Shown here: positions 16,939 to 26,600 of the stretch, in pieces
Position numbering within the stretch: the first letter of the stretch is position 1
Layout of the letters: the number at the start of each line of letters is the position of its first letter
Assembly (NCBI GenBank): GCA_014385025.1
Contig: JACRTB010000003.1
Coordinates: forward strand, 186,001-250,000
DNA: 64,000 bases
Origin: Yanshouia hominis
GTDB taxonomy: Bacteria; Bacillota; Clostridia; Oscillospirales; Ruminococcaceae
Direction: 5' to 3'
Program-made: the position numbers and the translations under genes
Notes under the pieces: generated by a model
The model's database searches: none
Told to the model about the DNA's origin: nothing
The model's input: only the letters and a program-made list of their open reading frames with translations

Positions 16939-18351
16939 ATGAATCAAAAGGGTGCAGATGTTTCGCCCAATCAGGAAAACGGTCTGGCGCTTCTTCCGTT
17001 TCTGGTCTTTATCGTCATTTATCTTGGTGCGGGACTGATCATGCAGTCGCGGGGAGTGGAGATGGCCTTCTACCAGTTCCCGTCGGTGGTGGCAATCTCG
17101 ATTGCCGTGCTGGTGGCGTTCCTGATCAACAAGGGAAGCATCAACGAGAAGTTCTCGATCTTCGCCAAGGGCGCGGGGGACGAGGGAATCATGACGATGC
17201 TGATGATCTTTCTGCTGGCGGGGGCCTTTTCCTCGGCAGCCGGGGCGATGGGCGGCGTGGACGCCACTGTTAACCTCGGACTTTCCCTGATACCGGCGCG
17301 TTTTGTGACGGCGGGAGTCTTTATCATCTCTTCTTTCCTCGCGGTTGCCACCGGCACCTCGATGGGAACGATCGGCGCAATCGTCCCCATTGCGATGGGC
17401 GTTTCGGAGAAAGCAGGGCTGAATCTCACGATGGTGATCGCAGCCTGCGTCGGCGGCGCGATGTTTGGCGACAATCTTTCGATGATTTCAGATACCACCA
17501 TTTCCGCAACCCGCACCCAGGGCTGCGAGCTCCGGGATAAATTTCGGCTCAACCTGCTGATTGCGGCGCCCGCGGCACTCCTGAACATTGTGCTGCTGCT
17601 TTGTTTCGGCGCTCCGGTTGAAGCGGTGCCTCTTGAAACGCTGAGCTTTTCGATGATCAAGGTGCTGCCCTACCTTCTGGTTCTGATTCTGGCGCTGGTC
17701 GGCATGAATGTCTTTCTGGTGCTCACCATCGGCATCTTTTCCGCGGGAATCGTCGGGATCGCTTCGGGAGATCTGACCGTCTTTACCTTTGCCCAGTCGG
17801 TTTGGAGCGGCTTCATCAGTATGAACGAGGTGTTTTTCCTCTCGCTCTTCTGCGGCGGACTCGCTTCGATGACCACCCGGTACGGGGGAATTGCGTGGCT
17901 GATTACCCGTATCCGCAGGCTGATCCGCGGCGAAAAGTCGGCGCAGCTCGGCGTTTCCGCCCTTGTGTCGCTCGCGGATATCGCGGTGGCGAATAATACC
18001 GTGGCCATCCTGATCAGCGGGCCGATTGCCCGGGATATCTGCCGGGAATATAAGGTGGACCCCCGCAAGAGCGCCTCGCTGCTGGACATTTTCTCCTGTA
18101 TCTTTCAGGGAATCATCCCCTACGGCGCGCAGATTCTTCTTGTCGGCAGCCTGACCGTCGGCGGAGTAAGTCCTGTGGCGATTATGCCGTTTCTTTGGTA
18201 TCAGCAGCTTCTGGGACTCTTTGCGCTGGTCTCGGTGTTCTTTCCTTATTCGGATGGGGTCTGCCGGCGCGACCCGTGGAACTGGGAATATGATGTGGCG
18301 GAATCCGGTGTGGCCGAACGCAGAGCCATTCTGGAAGGGGAGAACAAGTAA
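16939..18351 (+). CDS. NhaC-family Na+/H+ antiporter or related transporter
   Basis: This 470-residue protein has about 11-12 membrane segments. NhaC-family stretches are visible: GAGDEGIMTMLMIFLLAG, SFLAVATGTSMGTIGAIVPIA, CVGGAMFGDNLSMISDTTISATRTQG and the C-terminal-side DIAVANNTVAILISGPIA. The Asp-rich loops fit cation coupling. The family exchanges protons for sodium, but some Firmicute members have been proposed as amino-acid carriers (for example tyrosine), and no riboswitch here discriminates. AAGGAG precedes the ATG and a terminator follows; the gene is monocistronic. Confidence 0.88.
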   Translation: MNQKGADVSPNQENGLALLPFLVFIVIYLGAGLIMQSRGVEMAFYQFPSVVAISIAVLVAFLINKGSINEKFSIFAKGAGDEGIMTMLMIFLLAGAFSSAAGAMGGVDATVNLGLSLIPARFVTAGVFIISSFLAVATGTSMGTIGAIVPIAMGVSEKAGLNLTMVIAACVGGAMFGDNLSMISDTTISATRTQGCELRDKFRLNLLIAAPAALLNIVLLLCFGAPVEAVPLETLSFSMIKVLPYLLVLILALVGMNVFLVLTIGIFSAGIVGIASGDLTVFTFAQSVWSGFISMNEVFFLSLFCGGLASMTTRYGGIAWLITRIRRLIRGEKSAQLGVSALVSLADIAVANNTVAILISGPIARDICREYKVDPRKSASLLDIFSCIFQGIIPYGAQILLVGSLTVGGVSPVAIMPFLWYQQLLGLFALVSVFFPYSDGVCRRDPWNWEYDVAESGVAERRAILEGENK

Positions 18352-18378
18352 ATTTCTCCGACCCGTTAAGAAAAGAGG

Positions 18379-18416
18379 AAGCCCTCCGGTGAATTTCCCG
18401 CCGGAGGGCTTCTTCC
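18379..18416 (+). terminator. Terminator of the NhaC-type gene
   Basis: AAGCCCTCCGG and CCGGAGGGCTT form a perfect 11-bp stem around 11 bases, followed by CTTCC, 28 bases after the stop. Confidence 0.88.
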
Positions 18417-18449
18417 TTGAAGAGAGACAACGCCGGTTTTGCCGGCGGA

Positions 18450-18580
18450 AACTCCCGGTAAAGGGGGCTTCCGCTTCAAGCACCGGGTGCGGAGGATGAC
18501 GTGCGGTGCATTGCTCCCGGTCGAAACCATCAACACTTCCGCTTTCAAGCGCCGGGCGCGGAGGATGCCGGCGGCGCCAT
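18450..18580. repeat. Imperfect two-copy repeat, about 68-bp period
   Basis: CTTCCGCTTCAAGCACCGGG (from 18468) recurs as CTTCCGCTTTCAAGCGCCGG (from 18536), each followed by GCGGAGGATG. The distance is 68 bases. The gap between the NhaC terminator and the minus-strand prenyltransferase holds no gene. Confidence 0.65.
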
Positions 18581-18715
18581 TTCGAGGATGGGAAGCTGCC
18601 GGACGGGCAGCGCCCGTCCGTGGGGGAGTCAGGGAAAACAACATTCAGCGTGTCTCGGTGACGTTTGACGGAAATAGGGCCTGCCCGCGCCGCCGGTTTG
18701 ACCGGCGGCCATGAT

Positions 18716-19342
18716 TCAGCCGCCGAGGGTGACATCCTGGCGGTCATACCATGAGAGGGCGTCGAACCAGTCCCGCGGCTGAAAGTCGGGCCAAAGGCGG
18801 TCCACAACATAAAAATCGGCGTAAACCGACTGCACCGGCAGGAAGCCCGAAAGGCGGCGCATCCCGCCCCAGCGGACAACAAGATCGATCCGCGAGATGT
18901 CGTGGGAGCGCAGGCGGCTCTGAACCGGGCCCGCGCCCGCGCCGGAGAGATCCCATTCCCAGCCGTAATTGACCAGAAAGTTGACCCGGATTCCTCCGCC
19001 GTTGAGGTCGGTGCGGCGGGTATAGGGGAGAAGCTCCCGGGGAAACGAGGGGGAATCCTGCCGTCCCACCACCAGCAGGGAGCAGGGCTCATGGGCGATC
19101 TGCTCCACCGCATCGGCGCAGGCCCGGGAAAAAGCGGCGACCTGCTCCGCGGGACGGCGGGTATTGTCGGTGGTAAAACCGTAATAGGTAATTTCTCCGA
19201 CGCCGCTTTCCCGCGCCAGATGCAGCAGTGAAACGCCGGGGGCCAGGCCGTGTGCATATCCCTCGGATTTCTTCAGCCCGGAGCGCGCGGCCCAGCGGCG
19301 GTTTCCGTCGGGGATAATCCCGACATGAGCAGGTGTTCTCAT
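18716..19342 (-). CDS. Short cis-prenyltransferase (UppS-like)
   Basis: This 208-residue member of the undecaprenyl diphosphate synthase family condenses isopentenyl diphosphate onto allylic diphosphates. The P-loop HVGIIPDGNRRWA, the FTTDNTRRP segment (FSTENWKRP in typical enzymes) and the C-terminal DLVVRWGGMRRLSGFLP and DRLWPDF are recognisable. The catalytic Asp in PDGN and the C-terminal Arg cluster are kept. It is about 40 residues shorter than typical UppS, and the MDGNGRW motif is PDGNRRW, so it may be a second enzyme making a different chain length. AGGAGGGG precedes the ATG. It stands alone rather than beside cdsA. Confidence 0.85.
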   Translation of the reverse strand: MRTPAHVGIIPDGNRRWAARSGLKKSEGYAHGLAPGVSLLHLARESGVGEITYYGFTTDNTRRPAEQVAAFSRACADAVEQIAHEPCSLLVVGRQDSPSFPRELLPYTRRTDLNGGGIRVNFLVNYGWEWDLSGAGAGPVQSRLRSHDISRIDLVVRWGGMRRLSGFLPVQSVYADFYVVDRLWPDFQPRDWFDALSWYDRQDVTLGG

Positions 19343-19512
19343 CTGACCCCTCCTGAATGGTGGAAGTTCGGCGCGCCGGCGCCGGCGCTCTTATTATGGG
19401 GGATGCGGGGGAGGGATATGCCGCGGGCGGAAAATCGACGCAATATTTTCCCGCGCAAAAAACGCGGAAAACCATGACGCGGTATTCTTACGAGAAGGGA
19501 CAGAATAAAAGG

Positions 19513-19540
19513 AAAGCGGGGCTTCGGCTCCCGCTTTTTT
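19513..19540. terminator. Terminator-like hairpin
   Basis: AAAGCGGG and CCCGCTTT pair around GCTTCGGCT, with six T on the plus strand. No plus-strand gene precedes it; on the minus strand it could back up the tRNA terminator. Confidence 0.6.
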
Positions 19541-19642
19541 GTGTGACCTCATTTCAGTTTGACAGCTTATTTGATAGCCTATCGTGGTTTTTTGAGGTTC
19601 TTGAGACAATTTTTTTAATTCGTTTATACGAAATATAAATAA

Positions 19643-19687
19643 AAAAATCCCGAAAAACGGCTTGTGAATACCATTTTTCGGGATTTG
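19643..19687 (-). terminator. Terminator of tRNA-Thr
   Basis: AAATCCCGAAAAA and TTTTTCGGGATTT form a perfect 13-bp stem immediately downstream of the tRNA, with a T-rich tail on the minus strand. Confidence 0.88.
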
Positions 19688-19689
19688 TT

Positions 19690-19765
<76 letters not shown>

Positions 19766-19798
19766 GAACCGGTTGCCTTGACCGATGCAACGTTAGCT

Positions 19799-19827
19799 AT
19801 TATAGAACATCGGGGCGGGTTTGTCAA
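19799..19827 (-). promoter_or_regulatory. Promoter of tRNA-Thr
   Basis: On the minus strand TTGACA (19827-19822) and TATAAT (19804-19799) are separated by exactly 17 bases, 33 bases upstream of the mature 5' end. Confidence 0.9.
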
Positions 19828-20112
19828 TACCTTTTTTTACTTCTCTCGACAGAGGAGAATTTTGGGTTCCTCTAAAAACGGAAAAAATATTTTCAAAAAA
19901 TATATCCAAAAATAAGCGGAAAAATTCTTTTAAAACAGGGGAAAACGGTAAAGTTTTTGGTGGTTTTGCTTCATTTCGGTAATAAAACCATAAAAAGACC
20001 CCTTTTCGGTCAAAAAGTTTGCGCCGCGGAGGGGGAGCCCCTGAACCGTGTGACCGTTTTGTGACGGGAGTTTGTAAAAATGGAGCCATAATGCTGGAAA
20101 AGGGGGAAAACC
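19828..20112. other. AT-richer intergenic stretch upstream of the surface-protein operon
   Basis: No gene or confident promoter was recognised. It should contain the start region for the downstream pair, which has AAAAGGGGGAAAACC directly before its first ATG. Confidence 0.4.
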
Positions 20113-20622
20113 ATGGCTGTAGGGATCCGTGCGGATATCCCAAGCGATATCACCAAAATGCTGGTCTGTATCGACCGGCTGCAGGATGGAGAGATTTACG
20201 GCCGCTGTTATAACCCTTATTACAGCGCGAACCCCAAATTCATCGGTCTTGCGGCGCTGATCGGAAGGATGGAATTTCTTTTTGACGGACTTTCCTATCC
20301 GCAGCGAACGCTCGAACCGAGAAAATTCCGGGTTCGAACGGCTCGAAGGCGAATTCCAGATGCAGAGGAGGGCGGAATGCCGATGGAGGAACCCAAGGAA
20401 AAAGAAACGCCGCGTGGCGAAAAAGCCACCTTCGTTGTAAATGTGCAGTTCCGGCAGAACGCCACCTGGCAGGGGACGGTAAGCTGGAGCGAGCAAAAGG
20501 CAACGAGACGATTCCGAAGTATGCTTGAGTTGATCAGCCTGATGAACGACGCGTTGGTTGAGGACGAAAGCTTGGCAAAATGGTCTCAAGATGAAAAATA
20601 CGGAGAGGATGAGAGCAGATGA
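20113..20622 (+). CDS. Hypothetical protein coupled to the giant surface protein
   Basis: The 169-residue product has no signal peptide. Its N-terminal part (IPSDITKMLVCIDRLQDGEIYGRCYNPYY, described in pieces) contains the short motif GRCYNPYYSANPKF. The middle is charged and low-complexity (EEPKEKETPRGEK). The C-terminal part (ATFVVNVQFRQNATWQGTV, then FRSMLELISLMNDAL) looks like a compact beta/alpha fold. The stop overlaps the next start (ATGA), so production of the two is coupled. The family is not recognised; a cytoplasmic regulatory or assembly role for the adhesin is only an inference from the linkage. Confidence 0.8.
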   Translation: MAVGIRADIPSDITKMLVCIDRLQDGEIYGRCYNPYYSANPKFIGLAALIGRMEFLFDGLSYPQRTLEPRKFRVRTARRRIPDAEEGGMPMEEPKEKETPRGEKATFVVNVQFRQNATWQGTVSWSEQKATRRFRSMLELISLMNDALVEDESLAKWSQDEKYGEDESR

Positions 20623-23600
20623 AAAAGAGTTGGCAGCGGTTGGGAAGCGCCTTTCTGGCTTTCCTGATGGTGTTTACGATGCTGCCTGCGAGCGTGCTCG
20701 CAGACAGCGGCACCGCGGCGGACACTTCCCCGAAGGGATCGGAAATTCCCGCGGCATCGGGTACTCCCGCGGTCAGGAGCGTCATTAATCCGGGAACGGA
20801 CAGCAGCTCCTACCAGACCTATCGTTTTTATGTGGAGGGCGCGCTGGTTGACACACAGGTGGTCAAGACCGGCGATACGCTGTATGCTCCGGCAACTCCC
20901 GCCAAGGAAGGCCATAAATTCCTTGGATGGAGCCAGAGCCAGAGCGGCGGCTCCTATTTTACCGCTTTCGGCGTGCAGACAGTGTCCGCCGACGGCGAGG
21001 TAAACCTCTACGCTGATTTTGCGAAGGTCTACTATGTTTTCTTTATGGATACCAGAGGCCGGGTCTATGCGACCAAGGAAGGAACGACCGGCGACTCCAT
21101 CGCGGCCGACGTCACCTTCCCGGTCAATGCCGACCAGGCTGTTACCGGCTGGTACACCGAGGCGGGGCTGACCAACCGCGTCGAATCGGTCACTCTCGGA
21201 GAGGCCAACATCACTCTTTATCCGAAGGTCGAGAACGGCCACTGGATCACCTATGACTCCAAGGGCGGCAGCTATGTCGAGCCTGCCTTTGTCGCGCCTT
21301 CGGATGTGACCGCTGCCCCGGCCGCTCCGTCCCGTCCGGGATATACCTTCGGCGGATGGACCCTCAATGGAAGTGCCTTCACCTTTGGCGGCGCTCTGAG
21401 CGAGAACATTCAGCTCGAGGCCTCGTGGAGGGCGAATGACACAACCTATACCGTTGTTTATTGGATTGAGAACGCGGATGATGAAGGATACAGCTATGAA
21501 GGCAGCCGCACGAATGCCGGTGTGACCGGTTCGACGGTCACACTGTCGAACAATCAGAACGGCTACTCAACCAGCAACATTAACAGCGGCTATCGCAGCT
21601 ATTTCACTTATGAGCGGTATGACACCGGCAAGACGATCGCCGGTGACGGCTCAACCATTGTGAATGTCTATTACAGCCGCAACACCTACACCCTGACCTT
21701 CCAGGCGGGTGGACGGTGGTCCACCACCACCGTTGCGACCATTACCGCCAAGTATAACGCTTATATTGCCGATGAATTTGGCAAGGCCCCCTTCAGCACT
21801 ACCTATTCGGGCCGCGCGTGGGAAGCCACTTCTTACTATGATTATGCCCTTCAGACCCTTGATCGGATGCCGGGGCGGAATGTGACTTTTAATCTATATG
21901 ATCAGAGTTCCTATACGCTCAAAACGATCTACTATTATGTCCAGAAGGTGGATTCCACTGCAAATTCTCCCTCTTGGGGGCAGAGTGGACAGTATGACCA
22001 GCTGAAGACGGTACAAACCTACTTCAATTATGCCACTTACGACGAAGAGTACCATGAGATCGAGGGATTCACTCGCTTCTCGCGGTCTCAGGCTGGTTTT
22101 GATCGAAATGATTCCAAGAACTTTTCAAATAGCAGGCTGAACCTCTATTATATCCGCAACTCCTATGACCTCCAGTTCTATAATGTTAACGGCATTGTGA
22201 ATACCGCGAGCGTCAAATATCAGGCCCCGCTTGCAGGCCATTTGAACTACGTCCCCAGCAGGCCTGCCAACATTCCCGCCTCGTATGAGTTCGTTGGCTG
22301 GTACACCTCACCCGCCTGCGAGGACGGAACCGAGGCTGCTGACAATCTGACCACGATGCCGGCCGGTGATGTGGTGGTCTACGCCAAGTGGGCTGCCCCG
22401 ACCTTTACCGGCACCATCCATGTGACGATGGCGGGCAACGGCGCCACCAATACCATCGAGATTCCTTACGGCGGCACCATCGACGAAAATACCCTGGTGC
22501 ATGAAGAGGTCCCCGCCGGGTCCGAGTGGGTCGGCTGGACCATCCGCACCGGCTCCGAAGGGAATTACACCTATACCCCCTTCAACTTTGATACCCAGAT
22601 TTACGGCGACATCACTCTTTATCCCTACTATGTCAGCACGGCGGCCTTTACCGTTTCGTATGACGCGAACGGCGGCAGCGGCGCGCCCGCGGACTCCAAG
22701 CACTATGCGCAGGACAGCTATGCCGAGATCATGGCTTCCTCCGGCATGACCGCACCGGCGAACAAGGTCTTCCTGAGCTGGAATACCGAGCCCGACGGCA
22801 GCGGCGACACCTATTATCCCAAGGATAAGCTTCACATCGGCACCGAGGATATCATCCTTTACGCGCAGTGGGGCGATGCTCCTGCGGCGGTTTCGGTCAG
22901 CTATCATGCGAATTATCCGGACAGCACGACCGTCGATCCGTATGTGGTGGGCGGCCTCCGCAACAACGATCAGCATACGGTGCTTTCTCTGGAAGGCTGC
23001 GGCTTTACCAAGGCGCAGGCCGATTATGAGTTCCTCGGCTGGAGCACTTCCGAAAGCGGCACCGAAGCGGAACATGCTGTCGGCGCGCAGATCCGCCTTG
23101 ACAACAACGGCGAAAACCACCTCTATGCCATCTGGAAAGCAAAGCCCGTTCTCGTCATTACGGCGAACGGAGGCTCCAGATCCTATGACGGCACTGCTTT
23201 GACGGCGGACGGCTATAAGCTGACCGTTAACGGCGGCACTGCGATTGAGGTCGGCGCGGACGGCGTTTATACCTTTGAAAACGGCGACGTTCTGACGGTT
23301 GTGATCACCGGCAGCCAGACCGACGCGGGCGAGAGCGCCAATACCGTGACGAGCTATACCATTCAGCGCGGCACGGCGACGGTAACCGGCAAATATAAGG
23401 TCACCACCGTCAACGGCAAGCTCGAAGTGACCCCCAAAGCGGTGACAATCAAAGCTGCGGACGAAGCCTTCACCTATGACGGCAGCGCGCACAGCAACGC
23501 CACCTATACGGTGACCGGCCTTGTCGGCGGTGACGCGATTACCGCGACGGTCGCGGGCAGCATCACCTACCCGAGCCAGAGCCCCGTCAGGAACGAGGTC

Positions 23601-26600
23601 ACCGGCCATACCTTTACCGCGGGCAATGCCGGCAACTACACTGTCAGCTATGAGGTTGGACAGCTGACCATGACCTATGGTACGGCGCAGGCCATCACCG
23701 TGACGGCCGACGACAAGAGCTGGACCTACGACGGCAGCGCCCACAGCCAGGACAGCTATACCCTCAAGATTGGCAATGGTGATCCGATTCCGGTTGGCGC
23801 GGAGGGCGTTTATACCTTCGCGAACGGCGACGTTCTGACGGTTGTCGTGGAAGGCAGCGTCACCAATGTGGCCGATGGAGAGATTGCGAACGCCATTACC
23901 AGTCTGACCATCACCAATCAGGGTGAGGATGTCAGCGGGGCTTACTCCATCACCCGAAACAACGGAACCCTGAAGATCAACCCGAAGGCAGTGAAGGTCA
24001 TCGCGGCCAGCGAAGCCTTTAAGTACGATGGCAAGGCGCACAGCAACGCCGACTATACGGTGGATGGGCTGGTAGGCTCCGACGCGATCACCGCTGTGGT
24101 TGAAGGCAGCATCACCTATCCGAGCCAGAGCCCGGTGGAGAATGTCCTGAAGAGCTATGAGTTTACGTCGGGTACTGCTGGAAACTACAGTGTTACCACT
24201 GAGAACGGCACCCTGACGATGAGCTATGCGGATGCGGTGGAGATCACCGTGACGGCCGGCAGCCAGAGCTGGACCTACGACGGCAGCGCCCACAGCCAGG
24301 ACAGCTATACACTCAAGATTGGCAATGGTGATCCGATTTCGGTCGGCGCGGGCGGCATTCATACCTTCGCGAACGGCGACGTTCTGGCGGTGGAGATCAC
24401 CGGCAGCGTGACCAATGTGGCCGAGGGTACGGTTGCAAACACCATTTCCAGCCTGACCATTACCAACGGTACCGTGGATGTCAGTGGGGCTTATGCGGTC
24501 ACACGCAACAACGGCACTCTGAAGATTAACCCGAAGACGGTGACAATCAAAGCCGCGGACGACGATTTCACCTATGACGGCAGCGCGCACAGCAACGCCA
24601 CCTATACGGTGACCGGCCTTGTCGGCGGTGACGCGATTACCGCGACGGTTGCGGGCAGCATCACCTACCCGAGCCAGAGCCCCGTCAGGAACGAGGTTAC
24701 CGGCCATATCTTTACCGCGGGCAGCGCAGACAACTACACTGTCAGCTATACGGATGGACAGCTGACCATGACCTATGGTACGGCGCAGGCCATCACCGTG
24801 ACGGCCGACGACAAGAGCTGGACCTACGACGGCAGCGCCCACAGCCAGGACAGCTATACACTCAAGATTGGCAACGGTGATCCGATTCCGGTCAGCGCGG
24901 CTGGTGTTTATACCTTCGCGAACGGCGACGTTCTGACGGTGGAGATCACCGGCAGCGTCACCAATGTGGCCGATGGAGAGATTGCGAACGCCATTACCAG
25001 TCTGACCATCACCAATCAGGGTGAGGATGTCAGCGGGGCTTACTCCATCACCCGGAACAACGGAACCCTGAAGATCAACCCCAAAGCGGTGACGATTACC
25101 GCAAAGAACAAAGAGTTCGAATATGATGGACAGCCGCACAGCTATTCTTCTTACAGCGTGGACGGACTTGTAGGCGATGATGAGGTCAACGCGACAATCA
25201 CAGGCTCCATCACCTACCCAAGCGAAAGCCCTATGGCGAATCAGGTTACCGCCCACACCTTTGTCAAGGGAGCGGCCAGCAATTATGCTGTCGGATATGT
25301 GCATGGCACTCTGACGATGGTTCCTTCTACGACCGAGGTCACCGTTACGATCACCGGCAACCATGACAGCAAGGTCTACAACGCCAGTGAGCAGAGTGTG
25401 ACCGGCTTCACGACCGACGTGGGAACAAAGACGATCAGCGTGGTGCTGGCCGAAGGCTCCGAAGCGGTGGCGAAGGGCACAGGCGTTGGCAACTACAAGA
25501 TGGGCCTGACCGAGGATGACTTCGTGGTCACCTCCGCAAACTACAGCAACATCAAGGTTGTTGTGGTGGACGGCTATCTGGATATCACCCCGACTTCCGA
25601 CGAGGTCACCGTTACGATCACCGGCCACACCGACACCCAGACCTATAATGGTGAAGAGTACACGGTGTCCGGGTATGATGTGAGCAGCAGCAATCCTCTC
25701 TATACCGAAGCTGACTTCAGTTTTGACGGCACCGCCAGTGTAAGCGGAACGGATGCCGGCGGTTACCCGATGGGGTTGACTGAGGAAAACTTCTTGAACA
25801 CCAACAGTAATTTCAGCAACGTCGTGTTCGATGTGACGGATGGCGGACTGACGATTGATCCCAAAGCAGTGACCATCACCGCGGCAGATGAGGAATTTGA
25901 GTATAACGGCCAGCCTCACAGCAACGCCGGCTACCAGGTGGAAGGCCTTGTCGGCAGCGACGCGATCACTGCTGTGGTTGAAGGCAGCATCACCTATCCG
26001 AGCGACAGCCCGGTGGAAAATACCGTTGTCAGCCACGAATTCACGACGGGCAATCCGGATAACTATGAGGTTAGCTATGTCTCCGGTGAATTGACAATGA
26101 AGGCGGCCAGCGGGGAGATCGTTGTGACGATCACCGGAAAGAACGACACTGTCAAATATGACGGTGGAGAGCACACAGTGACCGGCTATGATGTGACCAC
26201 CAGCAGCGCGCTTTATACCGAGAACGACTTTACCTTCAGCGGAGATGCATCCGCTTCCCGGACCGATGCCGGCACCACCGGCATGGGCCTGACCGCTGAA
26301 AACTTTGCCAACCACAACAGCGGCTTCTCCAACGTGGTCTTTGTGGTGAAAGATGGCTTTGTCACCGTTGAAAAGCGTGTGCTGACTCTGACTTCCGCAA
26401 GCGATGAAAAGCTGTATGACGGTTACGCGCTGAGAAACGATCAGGTCACGGTAAGCGGCGACGGCTTTGCGGAAGGCGAAGGCGCAACTTATGATGTCAC
26501 CGGTGTCCAGCAAGACCCGGGCAGTTCGAAGAACACCTTTGATTACCTGCTTGACGACGGGACCAAGGCGGAGAACTATGAGATCACCAAGGTAGAGGGC

